This document shows, one piece after another, positions 35,684-44,799 of a stretch of 64,000 nt of DNA. Below the pieces are notes generated by a model. It was not told where the DNA came from. It worked only from the letters and a program-made list of their open reading frames with translations, and did no database searches. The DNA is from Streptomyces abyssalis. Lineage in GTDB: Bacteria; Actinomycetota; Actinomycetes; Streptomycetales; Streptomycetaceae. The stretch covers positions 124,001-188,000 of the forward strand of contig NZ_LJGT01000040.1 in the NCBI RefSeq assembly GCF_001751365.1, written 5' to 3'. Both the position numbers and the translations under genes were made by a program. Within the stretch, counting starts at the first letter, position 1. Each line of letters opens with the position of its first letter.

Positions 35684-36775
35684 TCACGCCAGGTCGGTCG
35701 TCACCACGCGTGATTCGGCGGCCGAGATGCGTGCCGCCTCCAGGACGCGGATGGTGGCCACGGCTTCGTGTGCCGTGACCGGTGGCGGTGTGCCTTCGCG
35801 GAGAGCCGTGACGATCCCCGCGTAGTAGGCGGGGTAGTCGCCGTCCAGGGTCGGTACGGGGCGCCGCGCGTCGAGGTCGCCCAGGGTGCCCCAGGCGATC
35901 TCCGGTTCCACGCCCCACCGTTCGCCCGGTGTGGGGCGGGCGCCCTCGCGCAGGGCGGCCTCCTGCGGGTCGAGTCCGTCCTTCACGTAGGCGGCCGCGC
36001 TGCCCAGCACTCGCAGGCGCGGCCCGAGTTGGGCGGCGACGGCGCTCATCCACAGGTGTGAGCGGACGCCGTTGGCGTGTGTGAGGGCGACGAAGGCGTC
36101 GTCGTCGGCCTGCGCGCCGGGGCGGAGCACGTCGGTCTCGGCGTAGACGGCCGTGGCCGGGCCGAAGAGGGTCAGTGCCTGGTCGACGAGGTGGCTGCCC
36201 AAGTCGTAGAGGAGACCGCCCACTTCGGCCGGGTCTCCGGATTCGCGCCAGCCGCCCTTGAGTTCGGGGCGCCAGCGTTCGTAGCGGGACTCGAAGCGGT
36301 GGATGCGGTCGCCGAGGGCCCCGTCGGCGACGAGCGAGCGGACCGTACGGAAGTCGTTGTCCCAGCGCCGGTTGTGGAACGTGGAGAGCAGCAGGCCGCG
36401 TTCGGCGGCGAGCGAGGCGAGCTGCTGCGCTTCGGCGGAGGTGCCGGCGAGCGGCTTGTCGACGACGACGGGAAGCCCGGCTTCCAGGGCGCGGCGGGCG
36501 AGTGTGACGTGGGTGCGGTTGGGGGACGCGACGACGACGAGGTCGAGACCGTCCGCCCGTGCGAAGAGTTCGTCGGCGGTGGCGAGCGTACGCATGTCGC
36601 TGCCGTGCTCCGCGTGCACCTGCGCCCGGCGGTCGGGGTTCGCGGTGACGACGGTGTCGAGCGTGAGCCCTTCCGTGGTTGCGATGAGGGGTGCGTGGAA
36701 GACGGAGCCGGCGAGGCCGTATCCGATGAGGCCGACGCGGAGGGGAGGAGGGGCAGCTGCTGCCGTACGGTCCAT
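35684..36775 (-). CDS. Gfo/Idh/MocA-family oxidoreductase
   Basis: 363 residues. The N-terminal Rossmann fold has the NAD(P) motif GLIGYGLAGSVFHAPLI, followed by the VVVASPNRTH segment and DKPLAGTSAEA (the catalytic-type Lys in the EKP-like motif). The C-terminal beta-sheet domain includes RWDNDFRTVRSLV and GGLLYDLGSHLVDQAL. Members oxidise sugar or inositol derivatives. It is divergent from a ROK-family regulator across a TTGCG/CGCAA operator, so expression is probably controlled by that regulator and its sugar ligand. Confidence 0.9.
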   Translation of the reverse strand: MDRTAAAAPPPLRVGLIGYGLAGSVFHAPLIATTEGLTLDTVVTANPDRRAQVHAEHGSDMRTLATADELFARADGLDLVVVASPNRTHVTLARRALEAGLPVVVDKPLAGTSAEAQQLASLAAERGLLLSTFHNRRWDNDFRTVRSLVADGALGDRIHRFESRYERWRPELKGGWRESGDPAEVGGLLYDLGSHLVDQALTLFGPATAVYAETDVLRPGAQADDDAFVALTHANGVRSHLWMSAVAAQLGPRLRVLGSAAAYVKDGLDPQEAALREGARPTPGERWGVEPEIAWGTLGDLDARRPVPTLDGDYPAYYAGIVTALREGTPPPVTAHEAVATIRVLEAARISAAESRVVTTDLA

Positions 36776-36786
36776 GGAGCCACTTT

Positions 36787-36810
36787 CGCAACGCGGTTGC
36801 GTAAGCGCAA
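36787..36810. promoter_or_regulatory. Candidate ROK operator, three half-sites
   Basis: CGCAA (36787-36791), TTGCG (36797-36801) and CGCAA (36806-36810) form two overlapping inverted repeats, including TTGCGTAAGCGCAA. This lies in the 55-bp gap between the Gfo/Idh and ROK genes. Sites of this form suit ROK- or LacI-type repressors. Confidence 0.6.
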
Positions 36811-36830
36811 GCCGCGCGGACAATGGCCCC

Positions 36831-38486
36831 ATGAGCAGCGAACCCGCCCTCAGCAGCGACCCCGCCTTCATCCGCGGAGGTGGACTCGCCGTGCCGTACG
36901 GCAGGAACGCCGCCCGTGTCCTCGGTCTGCTGAGGCTCGCCGGGCAGGACGGGGCGAACCGCAGCGAGCTGGCGCTGCGCACCGGGCTCACCCCGCAGGC
37001 CGTGAGCAAGATCACTGCCCGGCTGCGCTCGCACGGTCTGGTCACCGAAGCCGGACGTCGCGCCTCGACCGGCGGCAAACCGAGCACGGTGCTGCGGCTG
37101 GCGCCCGGCGCGCGTCACGCGGTGGGCGTACAGCTGGACCGGGACCAGCTGACGGCGGTGCTCGTCGACCTGTCCGGCGGGGTCGTGGCGGGCCGTACCG
37201 CGCCGCTGGACATGGGTGCCGGGGCGGACGCGCTGCTCGACGCGGTCGAGTCGGCGGTGAACGGACTGATCGGCGCAGGGCTGCCGGCCCTGACCGCGCG
37301 GAGGAGCGGCACGGCACCGGGCCCGGAGGGGGCCGCCGGCGGGGAGCTGTGGCAGCAGGCCTCCGAGGGCGAGGTGTGGGCGGGCAGGCATCCGGCGGCG
37401 GGCGCCGGCGCCGGGGGCGTGCCGGAGGTGGAGCGTGCCGCGCTCGGCGCCGACGCCCGGCGGGCCGTCGCGGAGGAGGGCGAGCTGTGGCGGGACGCGG
37501 CACGCGCTGCCGAGACGGAGGCCGAGGCGGAAGCGGAGGCCGAGGCGGAAGGGGAAGCGGAGACCGGGGCCGAAGCCGGGGGAGAGGCAGCCGCCGAGCC
37601 CGAACCCAGGGACGAGTCCGGAACCGAGCCGGAGCCCCGGGCCGAGGCCGGGACGGAGCCCGCTGCCGGAACCGGACCGGAAGCGGAAGAGGGCGCCGGG
37701 CCGCCCGGCGAGGGCGGGCGCTGGGGCAGCGTCGTCGGCGTCGGCGTCGCCGCCCCGGGCCCCCTCGACCACGTACGGGGAGTGCTGGGCCACGTCACCG
37801 GGTTTCCGCGGTGGGCGGGCTTCCCCCTGCGGGACGCGCTGGCCAGGCGCCTGGGCATGCCCGTCGTCGTCGACAAGGACACCAACGCCGCCGCGTTGGG
37901 TCTCGCGCTGCGCGGCAAGGAGTCACTGGCCTACATCCACCTCGGTACGGGCCTCGGCGCCGGACTCGTGCTTGACGGTCACATCCACCGGGGCAACCGC
38001 AACGGCGCGGGCGAGTTCGGCCACCAGGTGATCCAGCTCGACGGGCCGCCCTGCCGCTGCGGCCGGAACGGCTGTCTGGAGGCGCTGTGCCTGGATGCCG
38101 TGCGGGACGGCAGGGCGAACGAGGCGGCCCGCCTGCTGGGCGTGGGTGCCGCGAACCTCGTCAGCCTGCTCGACGTCGACCGTGTGCTGCTGGGCGGCCG
38201 TACGGTCCTGGCCGACCCGGACACCTATGCCGACGGCGTCGCCGCCCAGCTGCGTGCCGCCGGCGGAACCCCCCGTGCCGCCTCCGGCGCCCCCCGTACC
38301 GCCGGCGCCGCCGTCAGCGGCCCGGCGCACGGCGCGGCGCACGACTCGGACAATCGCCCGGCGCGCGGTCCCGTCAGCGTGGAAGTCGTCCCGGAGGGGA
38401 GCCGGACGGTCGCGGACGGTGCCGCCCAGCTCGTCCTGGCTCCCCTGTTCGGACGTGCCCCGGGTGCCCCTGCCACCGCCCGATAG
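36831..38486 (+). CDS. ROK-family transcriptional regulator with large acidic insertion
   Basis: 551 residues, about 150 longer than usual ROK repressors. The N-terminal winged helix (NRSELALRTGLTPQAVSKITARLRSHGLV) binds DNA. The ROK sugar-kinase-like domain has DRDQLTAVLVDLSG, KDTNAAALG, the GTGLGAG phosphate loop and zinc motif CRCGRNGCLEAL. Between the two lobes (about residues 160-300) lies a low-complexity insertion dominated by Ala-Glu repeats (ETEAEAEAEAEAEGEAE) and Pro/Gly. No RBS precedes the ATG, and GACAAT seven bases upstream hints at a leaderless mRNA. Probable autoregulator and repressor of the divergent oxidoreductase. Confidence 0.88.
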   Translation: MSSEPALSSDPAFIRGGGLAVPYGRNAARVLGLLRLAGQDGANRSELALRTGLTPQAVSKITARLRSHGLVTEAGRRASTGGKPSTVLRLAPGARHAVGVQLDRDQLTAVLVDLSGGVVAGRTAPLDMGAGADALLDAVESAVNGLIGAGLPALTARRSGTAPGPEGAAGGELWQQASEGEVWAGRHPAAGAGAGGVPEVERAALGADARRAVAEEGELWRDAARAAETEAEAEAEAEAEGEAETGAEAGGEAAAEPEPRDESGTEPEPRAEAGTEPAAGTGPEAEEGAGPPGEGGRWGSVVGVGVAAPGPLDHVRGVLGHVTGFPRWAGFPLRDALARRLGMPVVVDKDTNAAALGLALRGKESLAYIHLGTGLGAGLVLDGHIHRGNRNGAGEFGHQVIQLDGPPCRCGRNGCLEALCLDAVRDGRANEAARLLGVGAANLVSLLDVDRVLLGGRTVLADPDTYADGVAAQLRAAGGTPRAASGAPRTAGAAVSGPAHGAAHDSDNRPARGPVSVEVVPEGSRTVADGAAQLVLAPLFGRAPGAPATAR

Positions 38487-38572
38487 GCTGAACGTGGCAG
38501 CCGGGAGCACCGGCCCGCCGCCCCGTCCCGTCCCTTCCGAGAGACCGCCCGACGCCTGGCAGGAGCCGTCAC

Positions 38573-39352
38573 GTGGCAGAGCGAAAGCCCATCGAGTCGT
38601 GGCTCACCGACATGGACGGTGTGCTGATGCACGAGGGTGTTCCCGTCCCGGGGGCGGACGCCTTCATCAAGCGTCTGAAGGAGTCCGGGCGGCCCTTCCT
38701 CGTGCTGACGAACAACTCGATCTACACGCCGCGTGATCTGCACGCCCGCCTGGGACGGATCGGGCTGGACGTGCCGACCGAGAACATCTGGACGTCGGCG
38801 CTGGCGACCGCCCAGTTCCTGGACGACCAGCGGCCCGGCGGCACCGCGTACGCCATCGGTGAGGCAGGGCTGACCACGGCGCTGCACGACATCGGGTATG
38901 TGCTGTCGGACTCCGAGCCGGACTACGTGGTGCTGGGCGAGACCCGCACGTACAGCTTCGAGGCGCTGACGAAGGCGATCCGGCTCATCAACTCGGGCGC
39001 ACGCTTCATCGCCACCAACCCGGACGAGATCGGGCCCTCGGCGGAGGGCGCGCTGCCGGCCACGGGATCGGTGGCGGCGCTCATCACCAAGGCGACCGGC
39101 CAGGAGCCCTACTTCGTGGGCAAGCCCAATCCGCTGATGATGCGGGCGGGGCTGAACGCGATAGGGGCGCATTCGGAGACGTCCGCGATGATCGGCGACC
39201 GGATGGACACGGATGTACGGGCCGGCATGGAGGCGGGCCTGGAGACGTTCCTGGTGCTGACGGGGCTGACCAAGCCGGACGAGGTCGACCGCTTCCCGTA
39301 CCGGGCCTCCAGTGTCGTCGACTCCATCGCGGATCTCGTCGAACGGATCTGA
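38573..39352 (+). CDS. HAD-IIA family phosphatase (NagD-like)
   Basis: 259 residues. HAD motif I is [10 protein letters not shown] (nucleophile Asp), motif [10 protein letters not shown], motif III a Lys in GKPNPLMM and motif [13 protein letters not shown]. The C2-type cap between motifs II and III (about residues 75-190) marks the HAD-IIA subgroup, whose members dephosphorylate small phosphometabolites. GTG start with GGAG upstream. It ends with the common [12 protein letters not shown]. Confidence 0.9.
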   Translation: MAERKPIESWLTDMDGVLMHEGVPVPGADAFIKRLKESGRPFLVLTNNSIYTPRDLHARLGRIGLDVPTENIWTSALATAQFLDDQRPGGTAYAIGEAGLTTALHDIGYVLSDSEPDYVVLGETRTYSFEALTKAIRLINSGARFIATNPDEIGPSAEGALPATGSVAALITKATGQEPYFVGKPNPLMMRAGLNAIGAHSETSAMIGDRMDTDVRAGMEAGLETFLVLTGLTKPDEVDRFPYRASSVVDSIADLVERI

Positions 39353-39371
39353 CCGCACGCGGCAGGCCTCC

Positions 39372-39398
39372 GCGTATCCCGCGTATCCCGCGTATCCC
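39372..39398 (+). repeat. 9-bp tandem repeat, three copies
   Basis: GCGTATCCC occurs three times head-to-tail, 20 bp after the HAD phosphatase stop. Non-coding. Confidence 0.9.
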
Positions 39399-39563
39399 TG
39401 CCCCCGGCACATCATCACTGCGCACGTTCGTACGGGTACGCGCGTGGAACGGCACAGTAACGGCCGCTTGAGACCGAGGCGGCCGGTGTGGGCGCTGTGA
39501 CACGATGGCCGTCCGGTTCCGGGCAAGCCTGCTGGAGGAGCAGGCCCACCGAGGGGGAAGTGA

Positions 39564-40712
39564 ATGTACGGCAGGGGCAGTTACGTTCTCCAGAGCGGAT
39601 CTGGTGACCGAGAGGCCGGCGGCGGCCGCGGGACCAGCGGCGACCGCGGGCACGGTAACGGCCGCGGACACGGCGCGCGTCGCAGACCCGTCCGCTCAGG
39701 AGTCGCGGCGGGCAGCGCACTTGCGCTCGCGGGCGTGCTGCTGGGCGGATGCTCGTCGGACTCCGGTAAGGGCGGGGACGACGGCAGCGGAGGCGGCGGA
39801 GCCGGCGACGGGACCGCGCAGCGGCCGAAGTCGGTGACCCCGTACTGGGTCGACCCGGAGAGCAACGCGGCGAAGGAGGCGGCGGCCTTCCGCAAGGACG
39901 GCAAGAGCCGGCAGGCGAAGCTGATGCGGAAGATCGCGGACCAGCCGGTCGCCGAATGGGTCGGCACCGACGACCCGGAGGGGCAGACGCGGAAGGTCAC
40001 GAGCGCGGCGGCGAAGGCGGGGCGCGACGCGCTGCTCGTCCTCTACAACCTGCCGCACCGGGACTGCGGCCAGTACTCCAAGGGCGGCGCCGCCGACGCC
40101 GGCGCCTACCGGGCCTGGCTGGCGAAGGTGATGAAAGGTATCGGCAAGCGCCCGGCGACGGTGATCGTGGAGCCGGACGCCATCCCGCACGTGCTGATGA
40201 AGGGCTGCACCCCGGCCAAGTACACCGAAGAGCGTTACCAGTTGCTCAACGAAGCGGTCGGCAAGCTGCAGAGCCTCCCGGACGTCCGGGTCTATCTCGA
40301 CGCGGGCAACCCGGACTGGGTGCGCGACCCGGGCGCGCTCGTCGAGCCGATGAAGCGCGCGGGCATCGACACAGCCGACGGCTTCTCGCTGAACGTCTCC
40401 AACTACCAGACGACGGCGTCGAACAAGGCGTACGGCAAGAAGTTCTCGCCGATGGTCGGCAACAAGCCCTTCGTCATCGACACGAGCCGCAACGGCAACG
40501 GCCCCATAGAGGGCGCGGGCGCCGACGAGGAGGCGTGGTGCAACCCGAAGGGCCGCGCCCTCGGTGAGGCACCGACGACGAAGACGGGCGACGAGATCGT
40601 CGACGGCTATCTGTGGATCAAGCGTCCCGGTGAGTCGGACGGAGAGTGCAAGGGCGGCCCGAAGGCCGGCCAGTGGTGGCCCGAGTACGCGCTGGGGCTC
40701 GCCGGCAACTAG
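39564..40712 (+). CDS. cslZ: GH6-family endoglucanase lipoprotein
   Basis: 382 residues. The lipoprotein signal ends in LAGVLLGGCSS (lipobox Cys at about residue 63) after an unusually long Gly/Arg-rich N-terminus; a later start cannot be excluded. The GH6 domain includes YWVDPESNAAKEA, LLVLYNLPHRDCGQYSKGG, the catalytic-Asp region VIVEPDAIPH, VYLDAGNPDWV and KPFVIDTSRNGNG. In S. coelicolor the homologous cell-surface cellulase is linked to the CslA/GlxA system that lays down a cellulose-like glycan at hyphal tips. Here it is separated from glxA by an amino-acid symporter gene on the opposite strand. Confidence 0.9.
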   Translation: MYGRGSYVLQSGSGDREAGGGRGTSGDRGHGNGRGHGARRRPVRSGVAAGSALALAGVLLGGCSSDSGKGGDDGSGGGGAGDGTAQRPKSVTPYWVDPESNAAKEAAAFRKDGKSRQAKLMRKIADQPVAEWVGTDDPEGQTRKVTSAAAKAGRDALLVLYNLPHRDCGQYSKGGAADAGAYRAWLAKVMKGIGKRPATVIVEPDAIPHVLMKGCTPAKYTEERYQLLNEAVGKLQSLPDVRVYLDAGNPDWVRDPGALVEPMKRAGIDTADGFSLNVSNYQTTASNKAYGKKFSPMVGNKPFVIDTSRNGNGPIEGAGADEEAWCNPKGRALGEAPTTKTGDEIVDGYLWIKRPGESDGECKGGPKAGQWWPEYALGLAGN

Positions 40713-40776
40713 TGCCGTGACCGCCGGTCCCTCCCGGGGCCCGTCCGGGGCGCCGCTGCTCCGGCCGCGAACAGCA

Positions 40777-40812
40777 CGCGGGCCCGCACCGTTTCACCGG
40801 TGCGGGCCCGCG
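40777..40812. terminator. Bidirectional terminator hairpin
   Basis: A perfect 14-bp stem (CGCGGGCCCGCACC with GGTGCGGGCCCGCG) has an 8-nt loop. It lies between the convergent GH6 and AGCS genes. Confidence 0.85.
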
Positions 40813-40838
40813 CGTATGGGTACTGCGTGAGCGTCGGA

Positions 40839-42365
40839 TCAGCTGAGCGTGCCGGCCTGACTGCCCTCGCTCGTGTCCTTCGCCGTCCCGGTGCGTTCAC
40901 CGCGGACGTGTGCGACGAAGGAGTTGAGTTCACGCTTGACGACGGGCACGAGCAGGTACAGGCCGATGATGTTGAAGACGGCGAGCATGAAGAGCACGGC
41001 GTCAGCCATGCTGATCAGGGACTCCAGGGAGAGCAGCGAGCCCGCGACTGCGAACACGCTGTAGATGATCTTGAAGATGGTCTCGCTGGTCCTGCTCTTG
41101 CCGAAGAGGTAGGACCACGCCTTGAGGCCGTAGTAGCCCCAGGTCAGCACGGTCGAGAAGGCGAACAGCAGCACCGCGACGGTCAGCAGGTTCGGGAACC
41201 AGGGCAGCACGGTCTCGAACGCGTCGGAGGTGACGGTGACGCCCTCGACCTCCTCACCGGCGTTCGTAAAGCTGGCAGGCTTGGCAATGACGATGGTCAG
41301 CGCGGTCATGGTGCACACGATGACCGTGTCGATGAACGGCTCCAGCAGGCCGACGAGGCCCTCGCTGGCGGGGTGCTTCGTCTTCACGGCGGAGTGTGCG
41401 ATGGGTGCCGAGCCGAGGCCCGCCTCGTTGGAGAAGGCGGCGCGCTGGAAGCCGATGATCAGGGCGCCGATGATGCCGCCCGCAACGCCTTCCGGAGCGA
41501 AGGCGCCCTGGAAGATGTCGGCGAACGCGCTGGGGATCTGGTCGACGTTCCACAGGATGACGGTCAGGCACGCGAGGACGTACATGATGGCCATGGCCGG
41601 CACGAGGCGGCTGGTGACCGAGGCGATGGACTTGATGCCGCCGATGAGGACGATGCCGACCAGCGCGGCGATCAGCACGCCGAAGAAGAGGGCGCCTGCC
41701 GAGGAGCCGAGCCAGCTGTCCTCGCCGCCGGTGGTGGAGCTGAGCTGGGCGTAGCTCTGGTTGATCTGGAAGAGGTTGCCGCCGAAAAGACCGAAGAAGA
41801 GGATCATGACGGAGGCCAGGCCCGCCAGAACCGATCCGAAGATCTTGCCGTTGCGCCCGAAGCGCTCGGCGAGGCCCTTGGGCAGGTAGTGCATCGGGCC
41901 GCCGGAGACGGTGCCGTCGGCGTGCTCCTCGCGGTACTTCACGCCGAGGGTGACCTCGACGAACTTGGTGGCCATGCCGAGGAGCCCGCAGAGGATCATC
42001 CAGAAGGTGGCGCCCGCGCCACCGATGCTGACGGCGACCCCGACGCCGGCGATGTTGCCGAGGCCGACCGTGCCGGAGACCGCCGCTGTCAGCGCTTGGA
42101 AGTGGTTGACCTCGCCCGGTGAGTCGTTGTCGTCGTGCTTTCCGCGTACGACCTGGAGGGCGAGCTTGAACTTGCGGAACTGGATCACGCCGAACCACAC
42201 CGTGAAGACGAGTCCGGCGACGACGAGCCAGACCACGATGAGCGGCAGCTCGGCGCCGGCCACGGGCACCGCGTAGAAGACGAGTTCACTCAGCCAGGTG
42301 GCGACCGGGTCGAAGAGGTCGTTCACCGCCTTGTCGAAATCTTGCGTCATGGAGTCGAGTGACAT
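40839..42365 (-). CDS. Sodium:alanine/glycine symporter (AGCS family)
   Basis: 508 residues with about eleven hydrophobic helices. Family signatures are clear: TAAVSGTVGLGNIAGVGVAVSIGGAGATFWM near the N-terminus, SGGPMHYLP and FSNEAGLGSAPIAHSA. Members carry alanine or glycine inward with sodium. The gene stands alone and interrupts the otherwise contiguous tip-glycan genes. The C-terminal 25 residues are hydrophilic. Confidence 0.94.
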   Translation of the reverse strand: MSLDSMTQDFDKAVNDLFDPVATWLSELVFYAVPVAGAELPLIVVWLVVAGLVFTVWFGVIQFRKFKLALQVVRGKHDDNDSPGEVNHFQALTAAVSGTVGLGNIAGVGVAVSIGGAGATFWMILCGLLGMATKFVEVTLGVKYREEHADGTVSGGPMHYLPKGLAERFGRNGKIFGSVLAGLASVMILFFGLFGGNLFQINQSYAQLSSTTGGEDSWLGSSAGALFFGVLIAALVGIVLIGGIKSIASVTSRLVPAMAIMYVLACLTVILWNVDQIPSAFADIFQGAFAPEGVAGGIIGALIIGFQRAAFSNEAGLGSAPIAHSAVKTKHPASEGLVGLLEPFIDTVIVCTMTALTIVIAKPASFTNAGEEVEGVTVTSDAFETVLPWFPNLLTVAVLLFAFSTVLTWGYYGLKAWSYLFGKSRTSETIFKIIYSVFAVAGSLLSLESLISMADAVLFMLAVFNIIGLYLLVPVVKRELNSFVAHVRGERTGTAKDTSEGSQAGTLS

Positions 42366-42807
42366 GGGCCACCTTCGGCAGATAGAGCGGTAACGAGTGA
42401 GCTGGACGCACTGGGCCGTCGTGACGGGCAGAGCGCCGGGGTTCGGTCGGCTTCAGCCTGCGGCCGGAGGTGCTGGAGTAGGCCGCGCATAAGCCAGATC
42501 GCCAGTTCATATCACGGACAGCGATCACCACAAGTGGCTTGGATCACTCGAGATGTGAGACCTGGGAATGTTGATGCGACCGTTATCGGGCCTTGATGTT
42601 CCGCTGAACGGGAGCCCGAAGCGGTTCATAGCAGGATATTGGCTGATGAGCGTGACGGCATCGTGGGTCGCCTCACACTCCGTCCGGGTGGTTCGGAGCG
42701 CTCCGAAACGATCACTTTCCGTGACGAAGCGGTGCTCACGCGCCCCCCGCTCCACCCGCTTCCGCCGAGTGCCGCTGCGGGAACGGGTGAAGCGGACGGA
42801 CCGGCTC
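42366..42807. other. Intergenic region between glxA and the AGCS symporter gene
   Basis: 442 bp without a credible gene. It carries the AGCS promoter and 5' leader, and a perfect 16-bp palindrome about 100 bp past the glxA stop. I looked for a glycine riboswitch (tandem aptamers with conserved GGAGAG and GAGGG blocks) and did not see one. Confidence 0.5.
42692..42707. promoter_or_regulatory. Perfect 16-bp palindrome
   Basis: TTCGGAGCGCTCCGAA lies about 100 bp downstream of glxA and 330 bp upstream of the AGCS start. It has no loop, so an operator is more likely than a terminator. No binding protein is known. Confidence 0.4.
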
Positions 42808-44799
42808 CTACGGCGGGGAGAGCGGCGTCGTCGTGGGGGCCTGCGCGCTCGCCGTGCGGGGTACCTTCAGCCACACCGACTTCGACGGCTTCCCCTTGTC
42901 GTCGACTGCCGTCACCATCCACCAGCCGGGCGGCACCAGGGACGGGTCCTCCGGCAGCTTCACCGTCACGCCGTCCGCGCTCTTCTTGAACTTCAGCGCG
43001 ACGGAGGACTGTTCGACGTTGGTGACGTGGGTGAACGAACTCGGTCTGACCAGGCGCATCTTCTTGATGGAACCGGCGTCCTTGCTGTTGAAGGAGGCCG
43101 TGCCGCCCAGCCGTACGGTCTGCTCGCCCCGGCCGGTGTTCTCGAGTTCGGGCCGCTCGCCCTTCGTGTGAAGGTAGGGCGGGGTGTAGATGTCGATCTG
43201 CTGCTCGAACTTGCCCGGCTTGGTGTTGGCCTTGTCGGAGAAGAGCGAGTCGGAGCCGAACGTCATCACGCGCCCGTCGGGCAGCAGCAGTGCGCCGGAG
43301 TGGTAGTTGCGCCCGACGATCGGGTCGGCGACGGGCTTCTTGGTGTTGTCCGCCGGGTCGTAGATCTCGGCCTTGAGGATGTTGCTCTCGCTGCGGCCGC
43401 GGTAGTCGCCAGAGCCGTTCGTGGTCAGCACCTTGTCGTTCGGCAGGATGACGCTGCTGGGGTAGCGGGCCTTCGCGTACAGGTCGGGTCCGTCCTGGAA
43501 GCGCGGCTCGGGGTCCTTCAGGTCCACGATGCGGGTCTTCTCGCTGGCCTTCTTCGACTCGCCGACGCCGCCGCCCCCGAGGACCATGAACTTGCGGCTC
43601 TGGGTTGGCGGCAGCGGCACGGACATCGCCGTCTCCAGCTTGTCCGGGTCGCTCATGCCCGGGATCTTGCGGAAGCCGTTGGTCTCCAGGTTCCACAGGC
43701 CGGGGGTGCGGCCCTTGTCGGCGGGGCCGTAGCCGGCGTTGGCACCGGAGTAGAAGATCTTGTTGTCGTCGGTGAGATGCAGCGCCGGGTAGGTGGGGAA
43801 GAACCGCTTGCGGGGCAGGAACTCCCACTTCTTCGTCTGCGGGTCGTAGATCTCGTTCTTGCCCGGGACGACCTGGCCGATGTCGTCCAGGCCGGAGACC
43901 GAGAGGACCTTGCCGTCCTCCAAGGTGGTCAGCGTCGGGTACCAGCGGGCCTCGTCCATGAAGTCGGTCTTGAGGTAGCGCTCGGCGACCGGGTCGAACT
44001 CGTAAGTGTCCTTGATCCCCTGGAAGTCCTTCTTGTCGAAGGAGAGCTTCTGGGCGATGCCGTAGATGTTCCTGCGCTCGGCGCCGCGCAGCCCGCTCAG
44101 CCGGTAGTTGTCCTCGGTGCCGGTCTGGTACTTCTTGCCGCGCTTGATGGCCTCCACGTACACGCGGGCGACGCTGGGGGTCACCTCGACCTTGCCGGTG
44201 GCGGGGTTGGTCTTCTTCTTGGCGCGCGGCACGAGGACGGCGTCCTTGGCCTCGAAGGTCTTGCCGTTCTTGCGGCCGGTGAAGCGGGTGCCCGCCTTGA
44301 CGGTCTTGGCGCGGTCCGGGTTCTCGTTGTGGATGATCATCAGGCCGCCGGCCTTCTTCACGTCGCCGCCGAGCTTCTCGTACCGGCGGGTGCCGCCCGC
44401 CACGAGCAGCTTGCCGTCGGGCAGCTGGGTGTGCCCGGCGCAGAAGAGGTCGTTGGGCGTGGGGATGTTCTTGAAGGTGTTCTTCACCGGGTCCCACAGG
44501 ACCGTACGGAACGTCTTCGCGTTGAACTGCTTGGCGTCGTTGCCGGAACCTGCCACCAGCAGCACCTTCCCGGTGTGCAGCAGCGCGGCGTGAATCGTGT
44601 TGATCCGGTACTTCTCCGGGACCTGGACGGTCTTCCAGTGGCCGTTCTCCGCCTTGTACTCGGGCTGGTTGATCTTGTAGTCGTGGTACTTCTCGGAGGC
44701 TATGCCGTAGAGCGCGGGCCCGTTGAACCCGGCGATCACCAGCACCACGGCCGCGCCTATCGCTGTGCGGCGGGTACGCCGGCTCGGTCGGTACTTCAT
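42808..44799 (-). CDS. glxA: Radical copper oxidase GlxA (galactose-oxidase-like)
   Basis: A 663-residue mononuclear copper enzyme with an N-terminal membrane anchor (AIGAAVVLVIAGFNGPALYG). It has a Kelch-like beta-propeller and a C-terminal Ig-like domain. Expected cofactor residues are present: Cys120 (NDLFCAGHTQ, equal to S. lividans Cys121), Trp286-Tyr287 in EARWYPTL, Tyr499-His500 in GRNYHSGALLLPDG and His591 in SFTHVTN. GlxA is needed with CslA for glycan deposition at hyphal tips and normal morphology. Its ATG overlaps the cslA stop by four bases, so the two are translationally coupled. Confidence 0.95.
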   Translation of the reverse strand: MKYRPSRRTRRTAIGAAVVLVIAGFNGPALYGIASEKYHDYKINQPEYKAENGHWKTVQVPEKYRINTIHAALLHTGKVLLVAGSGNDAKQFNAKTFRTVLWDPVKNTFKNIPTPNDLFCAGHTQLPDGKLLVAGGTRRYEKLGGDVKKAGGLMIIHNENPDRAKTVKAGTRFTGRKNGKTFEAKDAVLVPRAKKKTNPATGKVEVTPSVARVYVEAIKRGKKYQTGTEDNYRLSGLRGAERRNIYGIAQKLSFDKKDFQGIKDTYEFDPVAERYLKTDFMDEARWYPTLTTLEDGKVLSVSGLDDIGQVVPGKNEIYDPQTKKWEFLPRKRFFPTYPALHLTDDNKIFYSGANAGYGPADKGRTPGLWNLETNGFRKIPGMSDPDKLETAMSVPLPPTQSRKFMVLGGGGVGESKKASEKTRIVDLKDPEPRFQDGPDLYAKARYPSSVILPNDKVLTTNGSGDYRGRSESNILKAEIYDPADNTKKPVADPIVGRNYHSGALLLPDGRVMTFGSDSLFSDKANTKPGKFEQQIDIYTPPYLHTKGERPELENTGRGEQTVRLGGTASFNSKDAGSIKKMRLVRPSSFTHVTNVEQSSVALKFKKSADGVTVKLPEDPSLVPPGWWMVTAVDDKGKPSKSVWLKVPRTASAQAPTTTPLSPP

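Noticed and set aside
36077-37975. 632-codon plus-strand frame across the Gfo/Idh and ROK genes
   Set aside because: It covers two real divergent genes in the wrong frame and includes their promoter; Arg/Gly/Ala-biased product.
40839-42365. AGCS symporter as a functional part of tip-glycan synthesis
   Set aside because: Only proximity supports it; it has its own promoter region and terminator, and the family transports alanine or glycine.
42366-42560. Glycine riboswitch upstream of the AGCS symporter
   Set aside because: Looked for tandem glycine aptamer blocks; conserved segments were not present.
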